From contig NZ_NXGV01000003.1 in the NCBI RefSeq assembly GCF_002407605.1, positions 511,905-575,904 of the forward strand: a DNA stretch of 64,000 nt, written 5' to 3'. Below are positions 7,185-14,081 of the stretch, piece by piece. Numbering within the stretch: the first letter of the stretch is position 1; each line of letters starts with the position of its first letter. The position numbers and the translations under genes were made by a program. Source of the DNA: Marinobacter sp. ANT_B65. Lineage in GTDB: Bacteria; Pseudomonadota; Gammaproteobacteria; Pseudomonadales; Oleiphilaceae. The notes under the pieces are model-generated. The model did not search any database, was not told the origin of the DNA, and saw only the letters and a list, made by a program, of their open reading frames with translations.

Positions 7185-7604
7185 ATGAAGAGATTTTTAG
7201 CTTTTACCCTCTCCGTTTTACTCCTGGGCAATGCCCACGCAGACACACTCAACGAAGTGGTCACCGGCCTTTCAACAACAATCAGAGATCAAATGACCAT
7301 AAACATGTGGACAAATCGTTGTGCACGAGCAGAAGCACTAAGGCTGTACGCCAATTGCTACGTAAACCCCGAAGGAGTCCCTCTATGGAGAATGACTGTG
7401 GTAGAGCGTGAGAAATGGAAACCTATTGCGATCCAGGAGAAGATCAGGCCTCAGAGGGAATATAAAAGCGCCACTGATGTTGCGAAGGAACAGGGAAAAC
7501 GCGCGGCCCAGGAACACAAGATGAATCGACAAATGTGTGAGTTTTGGCGGCAACAGAAAGAAAGTGAAAAGGCTGCATCGAAGGTTCAGGAATATTGTGG
7601 TTAG
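7185..7604 (+). CDS. Predicted periplasmic protein of unknown function (139 aa)
   Basis: Residues 1-20 are a signal peptide (MKRFLAFTLSVLLLGNAHA, cut before DTL). The mature protein is polar and basic with four to five cysteines (including NRCARAE and NCYVNPEG) and a helical Lys/Gln-rich C-terminal half. No family is recognised. GAAGGAT upstream supports ATG 7185. It is transcribed opposite to the cassettes and ends ten bases before the last attC site of the right array, so it belongs to the island backbone. Confidence 0.6.
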   Translation: MKRFLAFTLSVLLLGNAHADTLNEVVTGLSTTIRDQMTINMWTNRCARAEALRLYANCYVNPEGVPLWRMTVVEREKWKPIAIQEKIRPQREYKSATDVAKEQGKRAAQEHKMNRQMCEFWRQQKESEKAASKVQEYCG

Positions 7605-7613
7605 TGGGGATTG

Positions 7614-7685
7614 GTGAACGCCTTGCTCACCGGTAAATTGGGGGCGTAGTGAGCAATTTATCCGCGTGCGATTGGCATGTTATTC
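7614..7685 (-). other. attC site of the right array, end of array
   Basis: Left core GTGAACGCC (7614-7622, degenerate), right core GTTATTC (7679-7685), with an inner AAATTGGGGGCGTAGTGAG/ATTTATCCG hairpin resembling the GGAGCGCAGCGGAAAATT sites. It closes the 106-aa membrane-protein cassette. Confidence 0.7.
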
Positions 7686-8000
7686 ATTGCTACGCGGCCT
7701 AACAATACTGCTTGCCAAAAATATTATTACTGCCAGCAATTGGACGCCAACGAGTGACCAAAACACCACCCCTAAACTTGGCCCCGGCAACTTGACACCT
7801 GACTCACCTTCACCCATTGCAGCTATAAAAAACATTGGAGAAAGGAAAAACAGGTTGGCTAAGTTAATGATTAGAGCCGCAACACTATACTTATTAGATT
7901 TAAAAGCCGAAAAGCAAACTAGGAGGCCAGACAAACCAGAAATAAAAACTCCGCCAAATGGTATGAAAACAGCAATAACTGACAACACTAAAGCTGACAT
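7680..8000 (-). CDS. Cassette membrane protein of unknown function (106 aa)
   Basis: Three hydrophobic segments (about residues 3-32, 40-62 and 76-98) predict an inner-membrane protein; no family is recognised. ATG at 8000 is preferred over GTG 8015 because AAGGGATAGGA precedes it. The TAA stop overlaps the attC core. AT-rich like its neighbours. Confidence 0.55.
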   Translation of the reverse strand: MSALVLSVIAVFIPFGGVFISGLSGLLVCFSAFKSNKYSVAALIINLANLFFLSPMFFIAAMGEGESGVKLPGPSLGVVFWSLVGVQLLAVIIFLASSIVRPRSNE

Positions 8001-8040
8001 TCCTATCCCTTTCACTCTACTGACCCCTTTTCAGATTTCG

Positions 8041-8123
8041 AATAACGCTTGCAGTATGTGCAGCCTTGAAATAGAGCCGAAGGCAAAATGTAAAGGGTGT
8101 CGCTGTGCCTGCACTTGTTACGA
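8041..8123 (-). other. attC site of the right array
   Basis: Left core ATAACGC (8042-8048), right core GTTACGA (8117-8123). Its body is a close copy of site 3 in the left array. Confidence 0.85.
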
Positions 8124-8825
8124 ACTTTTGTACACGTTATTGATATGCTGGAAAGCTTCATCTGTTTTATACCTGAGTTCAAACGATACCGCTAATCTCA
8201 CCAAGGCCGCAAACATAGGGTCTTTGTTTCTAATAAGATAGCTTCCAAGATGACAATCATCTTCTCTTGCTACAGCGCGGTAGGCCACTTCGCCCCTGTC
8301 AGTATTGAGCCCAAAACACACTCTTTTTGCGTAGGTTTTAGATTTTTCATTCCAGCTTTCAGAAACTCCACCTTCAAGCCCGTCACCAAAAGGATGAAAT
8401 AAAGCTACGTTCGCCATGACGAATAATGTTGCTATATCTAGACTTTCCTTAACTTCACATTGTGTCGGTTTAATATATTCATGTTCTAAAAGGTTTCTCA
8501 CTTTTGAAACCTTTCTCAGAATCGCTGGGGTTAACAGACCGAGCTCTTGGAGCTTTTCTAATTTTCTGGGTATGTTCCATGAATATGCTGGATAGCCGAA
8601 CGAAAGCAGTAGTTGATCCGCTTGGCAAGTTATTGCCCTCTTTGCATTTGTTACCGAATTTAGTAAAGCTGAGGCTCCACCCGTCGACAGATCACTTTCA
8701 GCTTGCATAAGGAAATCAAGAGGCGCTATCTCCATTTCTGTTAAAACAAACGATCCTCCATCTTGACCCATCGCTAATTGATCAAAGTCGATAGAGAATA
8801 ACTCAAGAAAACTCCTGAAGGTCAC
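8118..8825 (-). CDS. Cassette protein with HEPN-like motif (235 aa)
   Basis: The central helical part (NAKRAITCQADQLLLSFGY, about residues 61-79) leads to VRNLLEHEYIKP (about 108-119). R-x4-H in this setting is the active motif of HEPN ribonuclease domains, which are common in toxins and anti-phage systems. No nucleotidyltransferase partner (MNT) lies in the same cassette, and RNase activity is inference. A second half with no known domain follows. The start is GTG at 8825 with AGGGGAT upstream. The TAA stop is inside the attC core. Confidence 0.6.
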   Translation of the reverse strand: MTFRSFLELFSIDFDQLAMGQDGGSFVLTEMEIAPLDFLMQAESDLSTGGASALLNSVTNAKRAITCQADQLLLSFGYPAYSWNIPRKLEKLQELGLLTPAILRKVSKVRNLLEHEYIKPTQCEVKESLDIATLFVMANVALFHPFGDGLEGGVSESWNEKSKTYAKRVCFGLNTDRGEVAYRAVAREDDCHLGSYLIRNKDPMFAALVRLAVSFELRYKTDEAFQHINNVYKSS

Positions 8826-8840
8826 CGGAATCCCCTATAT

Positions 8841-8925
8841 TCGTAACGCCGCTCAGCACGCGCGGCTACGAAATGAAGGCGAAGCCGCAATGTAGTAGAC
8901 GTCGCCGTGACTGGCCTTGTTATAC
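8841..8925 (-). other. attC site of the right array
   Basis: Left core GTAACGCC (8843-8850), right core GTTATAC (8919-8925). The body is of the site 3 type (GAAGGCGAAGCCGCAATGTA, GTCGCCGTGACTGGC). Confidence 0.86.
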
Positions 8926-8944
8926 TGGCTTCTCTCAACACAAG

Positions 8945-9340
8945 CTACCATTCGGTGCTTTCGCCTAGCTCTGGATTAGTATTCAAGTCCTTTGCGTTCG
9001 ACTTACAGAGAGCCGAAACGGAATCGAATTCATTAGATCTGCTTCGCACCGGCTCGATGGCTACCTCGATATCGGTCTCGGTAACATTCCGCGCAATCAC
9101 CCCAGGGTATAGGTTGAAAGCTTTAACATATTCGCGCACAACGATGTTGCGTAATTTTTCTCTACCCGTTGCAGTCTTTATATCCTGTGGTGAGATCGTT
9201 ACCCGAGGATTAATTCGGTCCTCACACTCAGGTTGAAGGTAGGCTGTACCTACCTCTTTGTTCTGATTAATCATGTGGCGCTGGAACAACGCATTGACCA
9301 CTTTCGTTTGAAATGCTCTATCTTTGTCTTGGAAACTCAT
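8945..9340 (-). CDS. Cassette protein of unknown function (131 aa)
   Basis: A soluble protein with no recognised domain. The centre (TGREKLRNIVVREYVKAFNL, about residues 58-77) is probably helical, and the C-terminus is Ser/Asn-rich. ATG at 9340 is chosen over the frame start at 9373 for the GAAGG-like site ahead of it. The 145 bases upstream, to the next attC, hold no gene and may carry a local promoter. Confidence 0.5.
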   Translation of the reverse strand: MSFQDKDRAFQTKVVNALFQRHMINQNKEVGTAYLQPECEDRINPRVTISPQDIKTATGREKLRNIVVREYVKAFNLYPGVIARNVTETDIEVAIEPVRSRSNEFDSVSALCKSNAKDLNTNPELGESTEW

Positions 9341-9485
9341 AACAATCGCCTTCTCTGGTTGATTTGACACCAAGAAATGATAGAACAGGACTCAAAGAAA
9401 AAAAGAGACTTGTAACCATCTGTTTTTATTTAATTATATATTTCCCGAAATCGACTCAATCCTTTTCACTCCACTTCTTCATGAG

Positions 9486-9556
9486 TATAACCCCTTGGCT
9501 TTGCGGCGCACTGGAGCGCCAGCCGAGGTGCATCCGACAACAGCCATTTGTTAGCC
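9486..9556 (-). other. attC site of the right array
   Basis: Left core ATAACCCC (9487-9494, one change), right core GTTAGCC (9550-9556). A short site with GGAGCGCCAGCCGAGG. Confidence 0.78.
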
Positions 9557-9571
9557 ATCGTCGCCGGAATA

Positions 9572-10279
9572 CTACTTTTCTTCCCCGAAGAGAGCCTCTC
9601 TTTGTGCTTTTTCATTGGCAAGCCGTTCACGGAGGTGGCCAAGGAAAATGTCTCTGAGGTCTTTCCCATATTTTGACATTTTTGTGCCTAACTCTGGTTG
9701 ATCCTCTCCAAAATTCGTAGAAGCTATGCCAAATTCGAGTATCCCGCATGCGACAGCGATACCCACGCTGCTAAATTCAATCCTCTGATTAGATGGCACA
9801 CACAACGCATTTAGATCTGAAAGGGGAGTTCTTTCAATAATATTGGACAGGTCTACAAAGTACTCAAAATTAATGTCGCCGGTTAAAAAATGGTCAAAGC
9901 ATTTCGCCAGCAATGAAGTTTTTTCAAATGCATCAATTTTGTTGAGAATAACAAGCAAATGCTCCCCGACTTTACGCCTATAGCCCGTATCACTCTCAAC
10001 TCTGGCGAGGAATGCTTGTCGCTCACTCTTACTGACTTCTTCCAGTTCTATAAGAAACCTAAGAACTTTATGGTGGAAAATCCTGTCTGAAATTGAACGA
10101 GTTACAGAAAAACCTTTAGCGAGCCAACCAACCACAGGAATATCTTTAAGAATGCTCTCGTCGACAACTTGATCGATTGTGAACTCTAAGAGTTCCGCTG
10201 GAAGCTCTACTCCGCCAGACTTCGCTATCGTTAATGCGAGATCATTCGACAAGCTTTGGCTTTTATTACTTTTGTTCAT
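9572..10279 (-). CDS. Cassette protein of unknown function (235 aa)
   Basis: A mostly helical soluble protein. A hydrophobic patch (ILKDIPVVGWLAKGFSVTRS, about residues 44-63) could insert in or touch a membrane. Charged Glu/Lys-rich helices at the C-terminus end LRERLANEKAQREALFGEEK. No family is recognised; the layout recalls small membrane-associated proteins seen in defence islands, but this is only an impression. ATG 10279 is used; GTG 10285 is equally possible. Confidence 0.5.
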   Translation of the reverse strand: MNKSNKSQSLSNDLALTIAKSGGVELPAELLEFTIDQVVDESILKDIPVVGWLAKGFSVTRSISDRIFHHKVLRFLIELEEVSKSERQAFLARVESDTGYRRKVGEHLLVILNKIDAFEKTSLLAKCFDHFLTGDINFEYFVDLSNIIERTPLSDLNALCVPSNQRIEFSSVGIAVACGILEFGIASTNFGEDQPELGTKMSKYGKDLRDIFLGHLRERLANEKAQREALFGEEK

Positions 10280-10300
10280 TCTCACTCATTCCAATGGGAG

Positions 10301-10372
10301 ACTAACGCCCTGAATAAGCCGCCAATTTGGAGCGGCAGCGGAAAATTGGTCGGCTTCATTCACTGGTTATGT
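10301..10372 (-). other. attC site of the right array
   Basis: Left core CTAACGCC (10302-10309), right core GTTATGT (10366-10372). Classic GGAGCGGCAGCGGAAAATT body. Confidence 0.9.
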
Positions 10373-11158
10373 CTTCCAGCCATGAGTCGAACCCCGTCCG
10401 ACGGCTAGCTTGGTAGACGGTTCAAGGTCGTCTACCTGTCCAATACTGATATTGAGGCTCCTGTATGCATTTCTGAAATCTTCCCAATTCAAGGCTTCAT
10501 CACGAAAGTCATCAATACCCCTTGCATAGTCAAATATTTTATTAGCCAGCGCCTGCAACTCGCCCAAACTATAAATGTAGCTTATGACATTGACGGGGAG
10601 CACAGACATTGTGCTATTCGGCTGAAAATCTTCAAACAACCCTGTAATTCGAGCATTATGAACTTGAAGGCGCATCAAGATATATGAAAGGTAGACTGAA
10701 ACGTCTGGTGGAGCGAGAGAGATACACCTACTAAAAATCTCCTTATAATTTTCAGGAAGCTGAGGCGTATCGCTTTGCAATGGGCCTTTTTTGCGACTGG
10801 AATCATCCTTTGCTTTCCACCAAGCCTCATTCAAAACAATTGCACTTGATTTAAAATACGCTACTAGTTCGCTGAGCGCCTCGGGCAGAAATGACTTTGC
10901 AGCGATAAACTCTCTTTCCCTTTGCTGATTGGCATGGTGTTTCGAAATATTAAACGCAATTAAACTTGATATGAAGGCTAGGACCCCGACATTTAAAGTC
11001 TGCCAGTCCATCCAAACCTTATGTAAATTAGACCAGCCTCCAGCTCCGTTAAACAAAGGATGGATTGTCATCCCGTAGACGTAGAAGATAACTAGAGGGG
11101 TTCCAACCCAGTTCACGATGCTTACCAGTTGATCTCCTTTGAACCATCCTAATCTCAA
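10367..11158 (-). CDS. Cassette membrane-anchored protein of unknown function (263 aa)
   Basis: Two N-terminal membrane helices (about residues 12-31 and 54-69) are followed by a cytoplasmic helical region that starts with HHANQQREREFIAAKSFLPE. The layout (two helices, then a long soluble helical part) is common in uncharacterised membrane-linked accessory proteins; no function is assigned. The start is TTG at 11158 with GGAGG eight bases upstream. The TAA stop is inside the attC core. Confidence 0.55.
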   Translation of the reverse strand: MRLGWFKGDQLVSIVNWVGTPLVIFYVYGMTIHPLFNGAGGWSNLHKVWMDWQTLNVGVLAFISSLIAFNISKHHANQQREREFIAAKSFLPEALSELVAYFKSSAIVLNEAWWKAKDDSSRKKGPLQSDTPQLPENYKEIFSRCISLAPPDVSVYLSYILMRLQVHNARITGLFEDFQPNSTMSVLPVNVISYIYSLGELQALANKIFDYARGIDDFRDEALNWEDFRNAYRSLNISIGQVDDLEPSTKLAVGRGSTHGWKT

Positions 11159-11208
11159 ACCTAGACCTCCATTCGATTCCTATTGCTACTGATTCGGTCT
11201 CTAATAGA

Positions 11209-11449
11209 CATAACGAGGCTGTAGAAAAACCCTCACCCCTTTTGTCGACGGTGCTCCTACGTAAAATCTGGATGTATTTTCGGTGATCAGTGCTCCAGAT
11301 TTTAAGAATAGGCGCCATTTTTAGTTCGTTTATTGATCAGTTGCGCGTCGGGAAAGTCTCCTGACCTTTATCTACAGCCTCAACGCCGCGCTCTGCGGCA
11401 AACTTGGAGCACAGCGGAAAATTTGTCCGACAGAAGCTCCTTGTTAGGC
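11209..11449 (-). other. attC site split by an inverted-repeat element
   Basis: The right core GTTAGGC (11443-11449) and body (GGAGCACAGCGGAAAATTTG) are intact. The left core ATAAC (11210-11214) is separated from AACGCC (11382-11387) by a 167-bp insert. The insert has the AAC of the core on both sides. Confidence 0.8.
11215..11381. mobile_element. MITE-like element, 167 bp, in an attC core
   Basis: It begins GAGGCTGTAGA and ends TCTACAGCCTC, an 11-bp perfect inverted repeat (15 bp with one mismatch). AAC flanks both ends, consistent with a 3-bp target duplication. It encodes no transposase; a parent insertion sequence would be needed in trans. Confidence 0.7.
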
Positions 11450-12205
11450 ATCTTGCTCACTCATTACCATTGCGTATTTATTCCAATCTACTGCTGGCAC
11501 AGTTCCAAGGCTATTTAGTTTTTGCAAGAGTCGGAAAATAAAATAGGCTAATGAATTTTTGTTAGGTCCGACTTTAAGTTCTTCGCCAAATAAATCAAAG
11601 CAACCACCTGTCACAGACAACCCGCAATCAAGCCTCTGTAACTCGACTAAGGCATTGTTATTCTGCATAAATGCCCCACTCGAGAATCCCTCAGCCCAAT
11701 CTATTGTGGTGGCGACGATACCAGCCACAATTGGAAATAAATTTTTAATGACTGGATCACCACCAACATGCGTAATAGGGACGCTAGTACGCTCCAAAGC
11801 CCTAACCGATTCGGCCTTCTTAGCTGCATACTCAAGATAGCCCTTATTTATGGTTGGTTTCACTTCAAAAACAGCGTACACGGACTCTGCAGGAATAAAA
11901 CGATGATTGTGTTGATCAAGTAGGGTTGGAGTATATTGGCGGTCATAGATAACAATATCTATCTGGTCGCTAGTTCCGCCATTGGAGTCAATGACAATTG
12001 CGCTATCCACTGAATAGCGATTTGGAAGATACTTTCTAAGCACGGATATGAAGTGCTGCTCATTAACATCACCCATGACCCCATCGTGAGTAATTGATTC
12101 AGATGACAACTTTAGTTGTACACTCAATACTTCCTGCTCTGCAGCGAATGCTGATCGGAGAAAATCCTTTCCATCTACTTTTGAATTTTCTTTTGCTTTA
12201 TTCAT
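11444..12205 (-). CDS. DUF6602-type protein with PD-(D/E)XK-like site (253 aa)
   Basis: Residues about 44-120 carry the recognisable part: GDVNEQHFISVLRKYLPNRY, then SDQIDIVIYD (D80, D83) and VYAVFEVKP (E114, K116). D...E-x-K after two beta strands is the restriction-nuclease-like core, so a DNA-cleaving or DNA-binding role is likely but unproven. I recall this pattern as DUF6602; that name is from memory. The start lies one base after the stop of the nucleotidyltransferase gene, so the two are translationally coupled. Its TAA stop overlaps the attC core. It is probably the effector of a two-gene unit. Confidence 0.65.
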   Translation of the reverse strand: MNKAKENSKVDGKDFLRSAFAAEQEVLSVQLKLSSESITHDGVMGDVNEQHFISVLRKYLPNRYSVDSAIVIDSNGGTSDQIDIVIYDRQYTPTLLDQHNHRFIPAESVYAVFEVKPTINKGYLEYAAKKAESVRALERTSVPITHVGGDPVIKNLFPIVAGIVATTIDWAEGFSSGAFMQNNNALVELQRLDCGLSVTGGCFDLFGEELKVGPNKNSLAYFIFRLLQKLNSLGTVPAVDWNKYAMVMSEQDA

Positions 12206-12206
12206 G

Positions 12207-12959
12207 TCACCAAACTATGCCTCCCCAATTCTGCTGATTTCGAGATAGCCTTGCCCGACTGGATATTGCTATTTTTTGTGCCGCAGTTAAGTCATCTGAA
12301 ATAATATTGTTGGTATTCGCTGGGTCTACATACCGAGTAGACGGCAAACTATCCCTGAAGAATTCAAGAACCTTCAAAAAATTAGCAGATAAATTTCCAG
12401 CAGTTGAGTATTTTAGGGAGTCTATTACAGCCAACTCCAAGTAGAATGATGGAAATTCGAGATTGTGAAGCTGCCTCCAGATCTTTGACAATCTAATCTC
12501 TTCTATTCTATTGCTGTTTTTCACGTGGTTAATGTGGGTATTTATATTGGTTTGAGTCCAACTTCCAGATTTACTTTTATACAGACTGTGATCATTTCCA
12601 TACTGTGACTGTCGTCTACCTGGAACCAAATCAATATTATAGCCATTTACAGTAGTGCCAATCGAAACATTCTGTTTTCTTGCTGTGTATCCCGCCTGAG
12701 TAACAGCGTCAAATAATGTCCCATACAAATCAGCTAGAGTACCTGGCGTATTTGATGACACTGATATGAATATGTCCGCATCTGTACCAATATTAATGCC
12801 GGTTCCCTTCGCAAGAGACCCTGAAAACTCAGCTTTTACTAGATAGCTATTACCCCATCTTTGAATTACGGGGTAAATGGAATTCCCTGCTGCTTCGGCA
12901 CCAGAAATATTTACGTCATATTTCTGCAGAATGCTACGTAAGTATGTATCTTCTGACAT
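12207..12959 (-). CDS. Nucleotidyltransferase of cGAS/DncV or CCA-adding type (250 aa)
   Basis: The catalytic signature is complete: SGSLAKGT (G47, S48), eleven residues further DAD (D60 and D62), then the third carboxylate in NIDLVPGRR (D110). This is the GS-x11-DxD pattern of pol-beta-type enzymes that make cyclic or linear oligonucleotides or add nucleotides to RNA. The C-terminal half is helical (RLSKIWRQL, FYLELAVIDSLK). ATG 12959 with AAGGA five bases upstream is preferred; a TTG at 13043 would add 28 residues. It is AT-rich compared with the core genes. With the adjoining nuclease-like gene it resembles a CBASS-style sensor-effector pair, but the enzyme product is unknown. Confidence 0.75.
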   Translation of the reverse strand: MSEDTYLRSILQKYDVNISGAEAAGNSIYPVIQRWGNSYLVKAEFSGSLAKGTGINIGTDADIFISVSSNTPGTLADLYGTLFDAVTQAGYTARKQNVSIGTTVNGYNIDLVPGRRQSQYGNDHSLYKSKSGSWTQTNINTHINHVKNSNRIEEIRLSKIWRQLHNLEFPSFYLELAVIDSLKYSTAGNLSANFLKVLEFFRDSLPSTRYVDPANTNNIISDDLTAAQKIAISSRARLSRNQQNWGGIVW

Positions 12960-13329
12960 GCTGATCCTTAAATGCTTAACAGCGGTTAGATCGAAGTCTG
13001 CAGTATTGCGAATTTCTGACAGCTTCGTTATTACTGGCTTCAACTGCCCAAAAAACTCTTACCAAAACCTATAAAACAACAGCTTAGCCCAATACTGACA
13101 ACCTTTCCATGTGTTCGCTTGACGTCTACATTTCGCTCTACCAATAACACTGTATAGAGGTTCACCACCCGCAAGAAACTGCCAAAACTCAAACCGCTCA
13201 GCAATCACGAAACGGGGTGTTGTCCCTTTGTCTACCGCTGTGTACTATTGTGGCCTTTAACGGCCAGATAGAATACGCAAGTAACTGATATTGAACACTT
13301 GTGACCAATAGTGTGCGGCTCACACAGGT
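12960..13329. other. Leader and island end, no gene
   Basis: No protein or RNA gene is evident. It should contain the promoter for the nucleotidyltransferase operon, but no clear -35/-10 pair was found, and no perfect GTTRRRY core marks the outer border of that cassette. The last part runs to the attR repeat. Confidence 0.4.
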
Positions 13330-13375
13330 CTCACAATGCTGGGGTCGGCGGTTTAACTCCGCCCCTTGCTACCAA
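13330..13375 (+). repeat. attR: partial tRNA-Met copy
   Basis: Matches 5639-5684 in 44 of 46 bases. It contains only the anticodon arm, T arm and acceptor 3' side, so it is not a functional tRNA. The terminator hairpin behind it is probably the original one. Confidence 0.88.
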
Positions 13376-13382
13376 CATCTGA

Positions 13383-13417
13383 AAAAGGCCGCGATTCACG
13401 TCGCGGCCTTTTTTTAT
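13383..13417 (+). terminator. Original tRNA-Met terminator
   Basis: AAAAGGCCGCG, a TTCA loop, CGTCGCGGCCTT, then a T run. Confidence 0.8.
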
Positions 13418-13462
13418 TTTCGGGCACGGAATTCTCCCAACGCCCCCATGCGGAGAAGCTTC

Positions 13463-13918
13463 ATGAGATCCACCGGTGACAGAATCCGGCAAGCAGTTTC
13501 CTTTGAAGTAATCGGATTACTCACTTCCGTTCCTCTTGCAGCTTTTGCGTTCGGCTTCTCTCTTGAAAAAACAGGCGTGCTTGGTCTGATAGGGGCCACG
13601 CTAGCCACTACATGGAACTACATATTCAATCTGGGTTTCGATCACGTGCTGAAGCGGCAAACCGGGTCAACACGAAAAGCGCTGAAGCACCGCCTACTCC
13701 ACGCGTTCAGCTTTGAGCTGGGCCTGCTAATGGCCTTCCTGCCGATTATTGCCTGGTGGATGGATATCGGGTTGCTGGAAGCACTTTTGGTCGATGTTTC
13801 GTTTGCGCTGTTTTATCTGGCGTACACCTTCGTATTCACCTGGGGTTACGACACTATATTCCCGGACACAGACGAACCAGCGAACAGTTCATCCCCGGCG
13901 TCTCAGCCCCCCAAGTAA
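13463..13918 (+). CDS. PACE-family multidrug efflux protein (151 aa)
   Basis: Four membrane helices in two similar halves: VSFEVIGLLTSVPLAAFAF and TWNYIFNLGFDHV, then HAFSFELGLLMAFLPIIAWW and FALFYLAYTFVFTWGYDTIFP. This is the tandem 'bacterial transmembrane pair' of PACE proteins such as AceI, which export biocides like chlorhexidine with proton exchange. The key Glu in the first helix of each half (SFEVI, SFELG) is present. ATG 13463 is chosen for GGAG seven bases upstream. It is the first core gene after the island, transcribed alone. Confidence 0.85.
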   Translation: MRSTGDRIRQAVSFEVIGLLTSVPLAAFAFGFSLEKTGVLGLIGATLATTWNYIFNLGFDHVLKRQTGSTRKALKHRLLHAFSFELGLLMAFLPIIAWWMDIGLLEALLVDVSFALFYLAYTFVFTWGYDTIFPDTDEPANSSSPASQPPK

Positions 13919-14081
13919 TTCACCGGGGCCGGGAGGCTTTTCGATACAGGTCTCCTTCCCCGAAAGCATATGATTTTCCGGTATGTGTCGATTGCATACC
14001 GTTATAAACCCCTTCAGATCTATATGGCATACTGATGCCCGAAACCAATAACGCCAACTCTCCACTCGCAAGGAAGTTAAC

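Noticed and set aside
280..11449. Regularly repeated sequences that could be taken for CRISPR
   Set aside because: The repeats are 70-105 bp, imperfect, end in GTTRRRY/RYYYAAC-type cores and alternate with genes, which fits attC sites and not a CRISPR array.
12960..13043. TTG start for the nucleotidyltransferase
   Set aside because: Possible, but ATG 12959 has a much better ribosome site and gives a typical N-terminus.
13330..13375. Second tRNA-Met gene
   Set aside because: Only the 3' half is present; there is no D arm or 5' acceptor strand. It is an attachment repeat.
13920..14081. Possible SAM riboswitch ahead of metY
   Set aside because: No conserved core or terminator/anti-terminator pair could be seen in the 160 bases.
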